The notes below the pieces were generated by a model that was not told the DNA's origin, searched no databases, and worked only from the letters and a program-made list of their open reading frames with translations. 28,181 nucleotides of DNA from CAYZED01 sp964477445. GTDB lineage: Bacteria; Bacillota; Clostridia; Lutisporales; Lutisporaceae. Both the position numbers and the translations under genes were made by a program. The DNA lies in NCBI GenBank assembly GCA_964477445.1, contig CAYZED010000030.1, forward strand, positions 1-28,181, given 5' to 3'. Within the stretch, counting starts at the first letter, position 1; each line of letters starts with the position of its first letter. Below, one piece after another: positions 1 to 6,363 of the stretch.

Positions 1-2
1 TC

Positions 3-374
3 CAGGATATAATAAATGAAGACATAGATGAATGGGTTTATTTCTTTAAGCATGGTGCGATTAGAGATGATTTTAAATCTCCAGGGATATTGTTAGCATC
101 GAAGAAACTTGACGGTCTATCGATGAACCCAGATGAAAGAAGAGGGTACGAAAACTATCTTAATTATCTGAGAAGAGAATTAAGTCAATTAGAGACAGCT
201 AAGATGGAAGGTCGCGAAGAAGGGATCGAGAAAGGGATCGAGAAAGGACGAGAAGAAGGCAGATCAATTGCCATGATTGAAATAGCAAAACAAATGCTTA
301 GGGATAATGAGAGTTATGAAAAAATTGAGAGATTTACAAAGCTTACTTTGGATGAAATTAAGAAGCTTTGGTAA
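3..374 (+). pseudogene. Rpn/PD-(D/E)XK nuclease family, C-terminal part only
   Basis: The frame is already open at the left edge, so only the last 123 or so codons are visible; the apparent TTG start at 90 lies inside a longer gene. The visible part begins QDIINEDIDEWVYFFKHG, the C-terminal region typical of Rpn (recombination-promoting nuclease/putative transposase) proteins. A charged Glu/Lys/Gly-rich coiled stretch (about 210-260, EGIEKGIEKG) and the usual ending LDEIKKLW follow. The nuclease core lies upstream of the window. A damaged copy of the same gene lies at about 3889-4360, identical over long runs, and an N-terminal copy starts at 5953. It could be the tail of an intact gene cut by the window edge, so calling it broken is not justified by this end alone. 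Confidence 0.75.
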
Positions 375-449
375 AGGATAAAACAGTTAATTCCGTAGAC
401 AGAAGGTATGGGAATTTGTATAATATAAGAAAAGGCAGGAGGGCAAATC

Positions 450-752
450 ATGTTCGCGAAAAATTATTCAATCGAAGAATTAAAGAATATTATTGTGCCT
501 ATAGCAGAAAAATATCATATTTCCAAAGTATATCTTTTTGGTTCTTTTGCCCGCGGAGATTATAATGAGCATAGCGATATTGATCTACGGATTGAAAAAG
601 GAGAACTTAAGGGGATGTTTGCTTTGTGTGGATTCTATACAGAAGTTGAAGAGGCTTTGCATATAAAAGTGGATGTTTTAACTACAGGGAGTCTAGATGA
701 TGATTTTTTAAGAGAAATAGAAAAAGAAGAGGTGATGCTATATGCAGGGTAA
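450..752 (+). CDS. MNT-domain nucleotidyltransferase, MntA-type antitoxin
   Basis: A 100-residue minimal nucleotidyltransferase. The motif G31-S32 followed by D43-x-D45 (YLFGSFARG ... HSDIDL) is complete, and a third acidic residue lies in KVDVL at D75, as expected for the two-metal polymerase-beta fold. In HEPN/MNT (type VII) toxin-antitoxin modules this protein AMPylates and neutralises a HEPN RNase. The start is set by GGAGG at 437-441, eight bases before ATG 450. The next frame, overlapping by 11 bases, encodes the first 38 or so residues of a HEPN-like protein and then stops, so this antitoxin gene appears to have lost its toxin. A second, unrelated HEPN/MNT pair in the opposite gene order is at 13223-13934. 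Confidence 0.87.
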   Translation: MFAKNYSIEELKNIIVPIAEKYHISKVYLFGSFARGDYNEHSDIDLRIEKGELKGMFALCGFYTEVEEALHIKVDVLTTGSLDDDFLREIEKEEVMLYAG

Positions 753-876
753 CAGAAATTTAGATGTTATTATGCGTATAAGCGATTACTGCATTGAAAT
801 TAATAATACTGTAGAACGGTTTGGGAGACAATCTCAAATGACATTCCTAAACTACAAAACTATTGTATTAAAATAA
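742..876 (+). pseudogene. HEPN (DUF86-like) toxin, N-terminal stub
   Basis: ATG 742 overlaps the end of the nucleotidyltransferase gene by 11 bases, the coupling usual for MNT/HEPN pairs. The 44 codons begin MQGNRNLDVIMRISDYCIEI and go on to NTVERFGRQSQMTFLNY, which resembles helix 1 of DUF86/HEPN proteins (typically ...I.RI..YC.EI..T.ERFG.....F). The frame ends at TAA 874-876, where a full HEPN protein would have about 70-100 more residues including the catalytic RX4-6H motif. No continuation is visible in the other frames. I infer a 3' deletion that removed the RNase site. Confidence 0.6.
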
Positions 877-904
877 AAAAACAGTTTGAGGACATGGTAT
901 AAGA

Positions 905-946
905 ATGCTGATAGAAGAAAAGTCAAATTTCGAATTAAAATATTAA
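905..946 (+). pseudogene. possible AlbA_2 N-terminal fragment
   Basis: Fourteen codons, reading MLIEEKSNFELKY and then stop. They resemble the first residues of AlbA_2/COG2865 proteins, whose domain opens with an E-S-x-x-x-E-F/L-K pattern (compare GESKTIEFK in the gene at 4384). It ends just before the repeat block at 956. The match is too short for certainty; it fits the general picture of gene scraps between repeats. Confidence 0.25.
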
Positions 947-960
947 TAACATATTAAAGA

Positions 961-992
961 AACTACCAAAATAATTATTAGGTAGTTTTTGT
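961..992 (+). terminator. rho-independent terminator in repeat copy 1
   Basis: AACTACC at 961-967 pairs with GGTAGTT at 981-987 around a 13-base AT-rich loop, and is followed by a T-run. It would end transcription from the nucleotidyltransferase/HEPN locus. Confidence 0.6.
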
Positions 993-1026
993 ATTTTAAA
1001 TAGAAATGTTGCGAAGGCTATTTCCA

Positions 1027-1055
1027 TTGACTTACAGCCAACGTTACGTTATTGT
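1027..1055 (+). promoter_or_regulatory. sigma-A-like promoter, copy 1
   Basis: TTGACT at 1027-1032 and TATTGT at 1050-1055 are separated by exactly 17 bases. The same arrangement with the shared TTGACTTACA start occurs at 2708 and 5771. It would serve the MqsR-like/Panacea pair. Confidence 0.55.
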
Positions 1056-1093
1056 TAAATTAAGGGAATGATGACAGCGGAAATTTTAAAGTG

Positions 1094-1105
1094 GTCGAAT
1101 TCGAC
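1094..1105. promoter_or_regulatory. 12-bp perfect palindrome, possible operator
   Basis: GTCGAATTCGAC is a perfect palindrome lying between the promoter at 1027 and the MqsR-like gene. Antitoxins of the zinc-finger/HTH kind usually bind palindromes upstream of their own operon, so this is a candidate site. The role is inferred from position only. Confidence 0.3.
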
Positions 1106-1218
1106 AACTTTATATTTAGTGAATCAGTAACTAGGCAATCAAATATTAGTAGCTATAATATTAAAAAACGTTTCAATTGATACGAAAAATATTGCATTAT
1201 TCGTATCAAGAGCTTATA

Positions 1219-1560
1219 ATGAGAATACAACAGAAAGAAGAGGGACAAAGATTGAGTAGGAGCAATCAAAAAACCGGAAAATTAATTGATTTTACTAAAA
1301 ATGATATAAAAGACTACCTTGAAGAGTTGAAAAAATTGATATTAAGCAATCAGTACATTGTTTCCAAAAGAGAAGAAAATGACGCATTTGCGTATGAATA
1401 TAGAATTAATACCGATAAGGAAAAGGAAATTTTACTAAATCTTCAATACACAGATTTTTGTTACGCAGCAGCTAATCACAAACCAGAATATTCATATGAA
1501 AAGCTATATGTTTTCTGTAAAGAATATGAACTTGATCATTTAAAATATTTGTTTAGATAA
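1219..1560 (+). CDS. MqsR-like toxin, probably shortened at the C-terminus
   Basis: No strong family signature is present. The gene sits 41 bases before a zinc-finger/Panacea antitoxin gene, in the toxin-first order of MqsRA loci. The part LKKLILSNQYIVSKR and then KEILLNLQYTDF can be aligned by eye with the MqsR pattern VKKLV..G.......S and NVIIGLSESDF. MqsR then has two more strands that carry catalytic residues and end in a VSFKE-like tail. Here the protein goes from EKLYVFCKEYELD straight to HLKYLFR and stops, so the last strands seem lost. ATG 1219 gives 113 residues; a TTG at 1177 in the same frame would add 14. It may be inactive. It could instead be a different RelE-fold toxin. Confidence 0.5.
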   Translation: MRIQQKEEGQRLSRSNQKTGKLIDFTKNDIKDYLEELKKLILSNQYIVSKREENDAFAYEYRINTDKEKEILLNLQYTDFCYAAANHKPEYSYEKLYVFCKEYELDHLKYLFR

Positions 1561-1601
1561 GAGAAATTAGGTTATGAGCTGGGCTAAAGGAGGTAATTTA
1601 T

Positions 1602-2606
1602 ATGATAACGTTCTGTGAAGAATGCCATGAAATGGTGGCATATATAACTAAAAGTGTAACAATGGAAAAAGAAATTAAAGGTAAGAAGATTGAGTTTGAA
1701 GGTAAAGAAGCGACTTGTCCAACGTGTAATAGCGATTTATTTGTTGCGAGCGTAAGAGACTTTAATTTACGGCAATTAGATCACGCCTATAGGAATTCAG
1801 AAAAATTGATAACAGTTCCGGAAATTCAAATGATTTTAGAAAAATATAACATTGGTAAAAGGCCACTTTCAGTGCTTCTCGGTTGGGGTGAAGTTACTTT
1901 AACTCGGTATCTGGATGGCTCAATTCCCACAAAACAATACTCAGACAGACTTTATGAGATATTATATAACCCTGATATCATGGAGTCGATATTAGAAAGA
2001 AATAAAGAATCCATTGCAGATGCCACTTACAATAAATGCAAGGAAGTCATTGAAAATAATAAAGATGCAGAGTTTTCTGAATCGTCTCGAGAGAATAAGA
2101 TTGATAGTGTTGCAAAATATTTGCTTTTAAATGCATCTGAAATAACGCCACTTGCTTTGCAGAAGCTTTTATACTATATACAGGGTTTCAATAAGGTTTT
2201 TAATGGTGTGTTCCTTTTCGATGATGATTGTGAGGCTTGGGCACATGGACCGGTTTATACTGAAATATACCATAGATATAAAAATTTTGGGTATAATCCA
2301 ATTGATATTGCAATAGTCTATGATGAGTCAGAATTTAACATAACAAACAGCGAAAAAGAAGTATTGGATACCATAATCAGGAACTTTGGATGTTATAGTG
2401 GTAAAATACTTGAAAGGATGACTCGTTCAGAACACCCTTGGCTTAGCACTAGAAATGGAATAAGTGATGATTCGCCTTCAAACGAAATAATTGATAAAAG
2501 TTTAATTGACCATTATTTTGAACAAATAAGGCAGAAATATAGTATGCTGAGCACTAGTGATGTTAGGGATTACAGCAAAGATTTATTTGAGAAGCTGTTC
2601 AAATAG
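1602..2606 (+). CDS. MqsA-like zinc finger/HTH fused to Panacea (SocA, DUF4065) antitoxin
   Basis: A 334-residue protein with three parts. Residues 1-45 form a zinc ribbon with C5-x2-C8 and C39-x2-C42, as in MqsA/YgiT. Residues about 70-125 form an XRE-like HTH (VPEIQMILEKYNI ... LGWGEVTLTRYLDG). Residues about 170-310 form the Panacea/SocA-like domain (KIDSVAKYLL, LALQKLLYYIQG, CEAWAHGPVY, SEHPW). Panacea domains are known as broad antitoxin domains that neutralise many unrelated toxins; SocA of Caulobacter acts as a ClpXP adaptor for its toxin. AAAGGAGG about eight bases before ATG 1602 supports the start. The gene looks intact, whereas the toxin upstream looks shortened. Autoregulation through the HTH is likely but inferred. 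Confidence 0.88.
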   Translation: MITFCEECHEMVAYITKSVTMEKEIKGKKIEFEGKEATCPTCNSDLFVASVRDFNLRQLDHAYRNSEKLITVPEIQMILEKYNIGKRPLSVLLGWGEVTLTRYLDGSIPTKQYSDRLYEILYNPDIMESILERNKESIADATYNKCKEVIENNKDAEFSESSRENKIDSVAKYLLLNASEITPLALQKLLYYIQGFNKVFNGVFLFDDDCEAWAHGPVYTEIYHRYKNFGYNPIDIAIVYDESEFNITNSEKEVLDTIIRNFGCYSGKILERMTRSEHPWLSTRNGISDDSPSNEIIDKSLIDHYFEQIRQKYSMLSTSDVRDYSKDLFEKLFK

Positions 2607-2639
2607 CTTGTACTATAAAGTGAGAATGGAAGAGAAAGA

Positions 2640-2671
2640 AACTACCGAAGTGATTATTTGGTAGTTTTTTT
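2640..2671 (+). terminator. rho-independent terminator in repeat copy 2
   Basis: AACTACC at 2640-2646 pairs with GGTAGTT at 2660-2666, followed by a run of T. It lies 33 bases after the Panacea antitoxin stop and would end that operon. Confidence 0.65.
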
Positions 2672-2707
2672 GTATTTTAAAAAGAAATGTTGCGAAGGGT
2701 ATATCCA

Positions 2708-2736
2708 TTGACTTACAGATTGGAATGAGGTATTGT
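2708..2736 (+). promoter_or_regulatory. sigma-A-like promoter, copy 2
   Basis: TTGACT at 2708-2713 and TATTGT at 2731-2736 with a 17-base spacer. It is followed by TAAGGGAAATGGTGACAG, nearly the same as in copy 1. It lies upstream of the HigB/HigA locus, which also has its own promoter at 2807. Confidence 0.5.
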
Positions 2737-2806
2737 TAAAATAAGGGAAATGGTGACAGTGGAATACTCGCAGTGGATTTGAGTACTTTGCCATTACGCC
2801 CGAAGA

Positions 2807-2835
2807 TTGACTTTACAACATATATGTTGTATTAT
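2807..2835 (+). promoter_or_regulatory. toxin-antitoxin promoter with palindromic operator in the spacer
   Basis: TTGACT at 2807-2812 and TATTAT at 2830-2835 are 17 bases apart. The spacer and first -10 base hold ACAACATATATGTTGT (2815-2830), a perfect 16-bp palindrome. A dimer of the HTH antitoxin encoded at 3126 bound here would block RNA polymerase, the usual conditional autoregulation of HigBA modules. The promoter and palindrome are seen; the identity of the binding protein is inferred. Confidence 0.65.
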
Positions 2836-2876
2836 ATTGGTATGCTAGTCGCGAGATTCTGACTAAACTTGATAAT

Positions 2877-3116
2877 TTGGAAAATGAGGAGTATGACAAA
2901 CTTGAGATTGAAACAATCACTGGGGTTAAGCTGAATAATCGTATTCAGGAGATCAAGATAAAAAGTCCGCAATCAGTCAGAATATTCTATTCAACTTTTA
3001 CTAAGAATGGAAGAGTGCACATTGTTGTAGCGATCGAAAGAAAGAAAAAGGACCGATTTTCATCAGATTTCTTTAAGATGCTGGACAAGCGGATTGATCA
3101 AGAGTTGGATTGTTAG
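2877..3116 (+). pseudogene. HigB/RelE-family toxin, N-terminally truncated
   Basis: The frame is open from 2811. From residue 1 of the TTG 2877 start (ENEEYDKLEIETITGVKLNN) through RIQEIKIKS and SVRIFYSTFTKNGRVHIVVAIERKKK to the helical end it follows the HigB/phage Gp49-like pattern: ...R.WELR.......RI.Y......ILLH.F.KK. The normal first 30 or so residues are missing: the frame upstream runs into the promoter at 2807-2835. No ribosome site precedes 2877, and ATG 2842, just after the promoter, is in another frame and stops after six codons. The gene stop overlaps the ribosome site of the antitoxin gene 9 bases on. I infer deletion of the 5' coding part, so toxin activity is doubtful. Confidence 0.6.
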
Positions 3117-3125
3117 GAGGTTAAT

Positions 3126-3482
3126 ATGATAGACTATAAAGATTTACTTAAGGAATTACTACAAGATGAGGAAATTAGACTAGAGTACGAATTTAGGAAA
3201 GAGCGTGAGAAACTCATTGACGAGGAAATAGCTTATAGAAAGCGAGCGGGAATGACCCAAGCAGAGTTTGCATCGAAAATCGGCGTTCAACAGCAAACAA
3301 TATCTCGTTTTGAAAAAGGGGAAATAGACCCAAGATACAGTTTTGTTTCAAAGTTGCTTAAAGGAATGGAGAAGGAAACAATTTTTGTGTCAAGAGGATA
3401 TATGAGATTAGAAAACATAGAAAGTAAGATATTAATGAAACCTAAGGTCGTAGCTAAAATGAGAACAAAGAAGCGGAAGTAG
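3126..3482 (+). CDS. HigA-like XRE antitoxin
   Basis: A 118-residue protein with a clear XRE helix-turn-helix at about residues 38-90 (RKRAGMTQAEFASKIGVQQQ, TISRFEKGEIDP). AGGAGG at 3115-3120 is five bases before ATG 3126 and overlaps the toxin stop. It would bind and neutralise the HigB-like toxin and repress the promoter at 2807. The tail after the HTH (residues about 95-118, basic, with SRGYMRLENIESKILM) is longer than in plain HigA. In toxin-antitoxin-chaperone systems such a tail (the chaperone addiction region) makes the antitoxin depend on a SecB-like chaperone, and a SecB-like frame follows directly. That role is inferred from gene order. Confidence 0.85.
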   Translation: MIDYKDLLKELLQDEEIRLEYEFRKEREKLIDEEIAYRKRAGMTQAEFASKIGVQQQTISRFEKGEIDPRYSFVSKLLKGMEKETIFVSRGYMRLENIESKILMKPKVVAKMRTKKRK

Positions 3483-3829
3483 GTTTTTCGTTTAAGATTG
3501 CTAAAAACTGCGATGAGAAACCCGAAAAAGCAAATCTATATCTTGGAGTCCAACTCAACACAGCCGGTCCGAGTGGATACAATATTGAGATTCTCTTAAA
3601 AGGAAATTATATTTTGGAAGATGTCTCAGCTGAACTCGCTGAATCAGCGTTAATTGTTAATGCCTCTGCGATACTTTTTCCTTATGTAAGAGCAGTTACC
3701 AGTGTGATGACTTCACAGCTTGAGTGTGAAGCGGTTATTCTACATACAATCAATTTTCATAAGTTCTTTGAGGGAGTAAATAAAGAGGACATTTTTGTAG
3801 AATGTGACAAATTTGAAGACTTTGAATAA
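3458..3829 (+). pseudogene. secB: SecB-like chaperone of a toxin-antitoxin-chaperone locus, start lost or out of frame
   Basis: The frame opens after a TAA at 3455 and overlaps the 3' end of the antitoxin gene by 25 bases. It reads NENKEAEVGFSFKIAKN and goes on to YNIEILLKGNY. The SecB hallmarks follow: ASAILFPYVRAVTSVMTSQ, matching the family ILFPY.R..I....... core, and then HTINFHKFFEG, matching PINF..LY. The length of about 124 codons is near, but below, that of SecB-like proteins. There is no ATG, GTG or TTG at the expected start; ATG 3459 lies one base off, in the antitoxin frame. Either a one-base change ruined the start, or the chaperone is made by frameshifting from the antitoxin. The first in-frame TTG (3614) would drop the first half. 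The family call is fairly safe; function is doubtful. Confidence 0.65.
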
Positions 3830-3888
3830 ATAATTATATTGACAAAGATATCATCCGAAATTTAATCATAGGATGAATTGATAAAAAA

Positions 3889-4360
3889 GTCAGTTCTATA
3901 AAAAAGCTAATACGTTTCGATTGGGCATTAAAGAATATTTTTCCTGAATATTATATGATATATGCTGAGAAATTCCAGGATATAATAAATGACGATATAG
4001 ATGAATGGGTATATTTCTTTAAGCATGGGGGAGATAAGGGATGATTTTAAATCTGCAGGGATATTATTAGCTGAGAAGAAACTTGATGGTCTGTCGATGA
4101 ACCCAGATGAAAGAAGAGGGTACGAAAACTATCTTGATTATTTGAGGAGAGAATTGAGCCAGATCGAAACAGCGAAAATGGAAGGGCTTGAGGAAGGGCT
4201 TGAGGAAGGGCTTGAGGAATGGCTTGAGGAATGGCTTGAGAAAGGCCGATCAATTGCCATGATTGAAATAGCAAAACAAATATATAAATCGAAGTATAAA
4301 TCGAAGTATAAATCGAAGTATAAATTGAGTTTTATTTTTCTTTGTGCTACAATTATTTAA
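3889..4360 (+). pseudogene. Rpn/PD-(D/E)XK nuclease gene with internal deletion and frameshift
   Basis: The segment from about 3897 to 3945 is nearly the same as the start of the Rpn gene at 5949-6002 (IKKLIRFDWALKNI), but the ATG is altered. It then jumps straight to FPEYYMIYAEKFQDII, the C-terminal region, so about 150 residues including the nuclease core are gone. The junction lies in an ATATTTT run, compatible with a short-homology deletion. At 4027-4044 one extra base relative to 43-70 of the first copy creates a stop; the frame resumes as DDFKSAGILLAEKKLDGL in the next phase. The end differs from the first copy: five 12-base repeats coding LEEG-like units are followed by three 12-base repeats (AAATCGAAGTAT) coding KSKY. 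Confidence 0.85.
4183..4325 (+). repeat. two 12-bp tandem repeats in the Rpn pseudogene tail
   Basis: Five units of GGGCTTGAGGAA, the last ones changed to TGGCTTGAGGAA, lie at 4183-4243. Three units of AAATCGAAGTAT, with one end partly repeated, lie at about 4286-4325. The first set encodes a Glu-rich coiled segment present in shorter form in the copy at 210-260. The second set replaces the normal C-terminus. Confidence 0.8.
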
Positions 4361-4383
4361 ACGATGCATTGGAGGAGAGAAAA

Positions 4384-5752
4384 GTGATTCGAAAACTAAT
4401 TCAAGAAGGTGAATCAAAAACGATAGAATTCAAAGTTGAGTTTCCGCAAAATAACCAAATTTCTCAAACTGTTTGTGCTTTTGCAAATAGGGCTGGGGGA
4501 TATATTATTATGGGCGTTTCTGATGTAGGTGAAATTATTGGTTTGACTCAAGACGAGTTAAATGAATATATAGAAAGAATACCAAATATAATACATGATA
4601 GCATTTTCCCTATGATCCTACCTGAAATATATACTTACAATATTGACAAAAAAAACATACTTGTTATTCAAGTGTTCCCAGGAAGCAACACCCCATATTA
4701 TATCAAAAACAGGGGCAAGTTGGAGGGAACTTACATTAGAGTGGGAAGATCTAATAAATTAGCAGATTTAGAGATGCTTAAAGAACTTGAAAGACAGAAA
4801 CTAAATAAGTCTTTTGATGAAGACATCTATCAAGAATTAAATGATGCTGATGTTGAAAAGTTAACTGAGGTTTTAGAACGTCAATTTATTACTGGTATTA
4901 CAAAAGAAAAATTATTGAACCTAAAGATGATTGAACGCTCTGGAGATAGAGAGTACTTAACAAATGCAGCAGCCGTAGTACTTGGCAAAATGTCAAATTC
5001 ATCTGTAAAATGTGCAAAATTCATTGGTGAGTCTATTATTGATTTTATAGATAAGAAAGAGTACTCGGGTGATATATTTTATGTACTGAATGAAATAATN
5101 NNNNNNNNNACTATTTTCTGGATTGATACAAGGTAATGGACTTAAAAGAAGAGATATGCTCGAAATACCAGAAGAAGTATTACGTGAAGGTGTGATTAAT
5201 GCTTTAATTCACAGGGATTATTCAATGATTGGGACAGATATCAAAATTGCTGTATTTGATACAAAAATTGAGATTACTTCACCGGGAGGGCTACCTAAAT
5301 CACTTACAATTGAGGATATTTATGCAGGAAGATCGGAGATAAGGAACAGAGTATTATCAGGTGTTTTTTTGAAATCAGGGTATATAGAACAGTGGGGAAG
5401 CGGTATACCTAGGATGAGAGAGATGTGCAGAAATATGGGATTGGGAGAACCTGAAATTGAAGAAAAGGGTTTGTTCGTTATATTGAGGATATTCAGAAAA
5501 AACAAACTAGATAATATACAAATTGAAACGTTAAATAAGAGTGTTAAATCAAAAAGTGAGATTATTCATGAAGAACAACAGAGGATATTCGCGATTATGA
5601 GAGGAAACAGTAACTTAACCGTTAGTGAAATCGCCAATAAAATGCAAATGACCGAGTCATCTATACAAAGAAGGATAAAATCTATGCAAGAAAATGGGTC
5701 TGTTATCAGAATTGGGTCTAAAAAGTCGGGATACTGGGATTTAATAGAATGA
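4384..5752 (+). CDS. AlbA_2/COG2865 ATP-binding regulator-like protein, interrupted by an assembly gap
   Basis: GTG 4384 follows GGAGG at 4371-4375 and is preferred over an upstream ATG at 4342. The AlbA_2 (Schlafen-like) domain covers about residues 1-130: GESKTIEFKVEF, VCAFANRAGGYIIMGVSD, GTYIRVGRSNKLA. After the gap comes a GHKL/HATPase_c_4-like region (VLREGVINALIHRDYSMIGT, EITSPGGLPK, EQWGSGIPRM) and a C-terminal winged HTH (LTVSEIANKMQMTESSIQRR). Such proteins are common beside mobile and defence genes; their action is not well defined. The ten Ns at 5100-5109 stand for an unknown number of bases, and the phase differs on either side, as expected if the gap length is arbitrary. By comparison with the paralogue at 6360-7541, only a short stretch should be missing. 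Confidence 0.85.
5100..5109. other. assembly gap (10 N)
   Basis: Ten Ns in the middle of the AlbA_2/ATPase gene. Ten is a common placeholder length, so the real distance is unknown. Confidence 0.98.
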
Positions 5753-5770
5753 GATTGCGCTAACTTTCCA

Positions 5771-5799
5771 TTGACTTACATCTTGAATTGCGGTAATGT
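5771..5799 (+). promoter_or_regulatory. sigma-A-like promoter, copy 3
   Basis: TTGACT at 5771-5776 and TAATGT at 5794-5799, again 17 bases apart, inside the same TCCATTGACTTACA context as copies 1 and 2, but without the hairpin. It lies 154 bases upstream of the Rpn gene at 5953, so the promoter family probably belongs to Rpn genes. Bases 5800-5952 hold no gene. Confidence 0.55.
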
Positions 5800-5890
5800 T
5801 AAATTAAGGAAATTTTTACTTGTGGGATGTTTTATTTAAGAATAATTCATCAAGAAAATTTTTAACTTGACAAGCATTTAGCAATTTATC

Positions 5891-5909
5891 TTGAGATTAA
5901 GTCGGTGAA
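5891..5909 (+). repeat. 19-bp direct repeat, left copy
   Basis: TTGAGATTAAGTCGGTGAA; the right copy at 7825-7843 differs at one position. The pair brackets the Rpn/COG2865 chimera. Confidence 0.7.
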
Positions 5910-5952
5910 TGAGTGAAAATAAATTAAGAAGAATTTTAGAGGTGAACGAGAC

Positions 5953-6363
5953 ATGGCTATAAAAAAGCTAATACGTTTCGATTGGGCATTAAAGAATATT
6001 TTGCGTGATAAGGCTAATTTTGATGTGTTGGAAGGGTTTTTGTCAAATCTATTAAAAGAAGAAATCAAGGTTTTGGAATTGCTTGAAAGCGAGAGTAATG
6101 CAGAGACTGAGACCAGTAAGTTTAATAGGGTTGATTTGAAATGTAAAGATTCCAAGGGAAAAATCATAATTATCGAAATTCAAAACCAGAGAGAATTTGA
6201 TTATCTCCAGAGAATGCTTTGGGGAACTTCCAAGGCTGTTGTTGAATGTGTTACTTTGGGGAATAAGTATAGCGATGTTGCAAAGGTGATTTCTGTGAAT
6301 ATTTTGTACCATAAGCTGAGAATGGACGAGAAAGAAAACACGGCTTTATCTATCGCGGTGTGA
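5953..6363 (+). pseudogene. Rpn/PD-(D/E)XK nuclease, N-terminal half, frameshifted
   Basis: ATG 5953 with GAGGTG eight bases upstream. The protein has the Rpn N-terminus (MAIKKLIRFDWALKNILRDK), then the PD-(D/E)XK-type core with FNRVDLKCKDSKGKIIIIEI and QNQREFDYLQRMLWGTSKAV, where the Asp of RVDL and the Glu of IEIQ are the expected catalytic acids. After VISVNILYHKLRM the frame goes wrong and stops at 6361-6363. The correct continuation, FIYRGVTELVGIHTNKPL, lies in the next phase at about 6345-6410, so one small indel between about 6315 and 6345 broke the gene. The C-terminal half is replaced by a COG2865 gene. Rpn proteins are DNA endonucleases linked to recombination. Confidence 0.85.

Larger units (their letters stand above)
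956..1084 (+). repeat. intergenic terminator-plus-promoter repeat, copy 1
   Basis: A block of about 128 bases that recurs with roughly 80% or better identity by eye at 2635-2763. It has a hairpin with a T-run, then AGAAATGTTGCGAAGG, then a sigma-A-like promoter, then TAAGGGAA..TGACAG.GGAA. The region from 877 to the next gene holds no other recognised gene apart from the AlbA_2-like scrap at 905-946. Confidence 0.75.
2635..2763 (+). repeat. intergenic terminator-plus-promoter repeat, copy 2
   Basis: This is the second copy of the block at 956-1084, with the same hairpin, the same AGAAATGTTGCGAAGG stretch and the same promoter spacing. Just before it, 2608-2639 matches 6304-6337 inside the third Rpn gene with about four mismatches in 32 bases, so the block is fused to an Rpn scrap. 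Confidence 0.75.

Noticed and set aside
368..565. Plus-strand 65-residue frame overlapping the first MNT gene.
   Set aside because: No family resemblance, no ribosome site, and it overlaps a clear nucleotidyltransferase in another phase.
3614..3829. A separate 71-residue protein starting at TTG 3614.
   Set aside because: The same phase is open from 3458 and carries the SecB N-terminal part, so the TTG is internal.
3839..3876. TTGACA and a hairpin TCATCC/GGATGA as a promoter or terminator before the second Rpn copy.
   Set aside because: The -10 partner is poor and the stem has only six pairs without a T-run.
4047..4274. Minus-strand Gln/Ala/Leu/Pro-rich frame in the Rpn pseudogene.
   Set aside because: It is the reverse reading of the 12-bp Glu-rich repeats and has no ribosome site.
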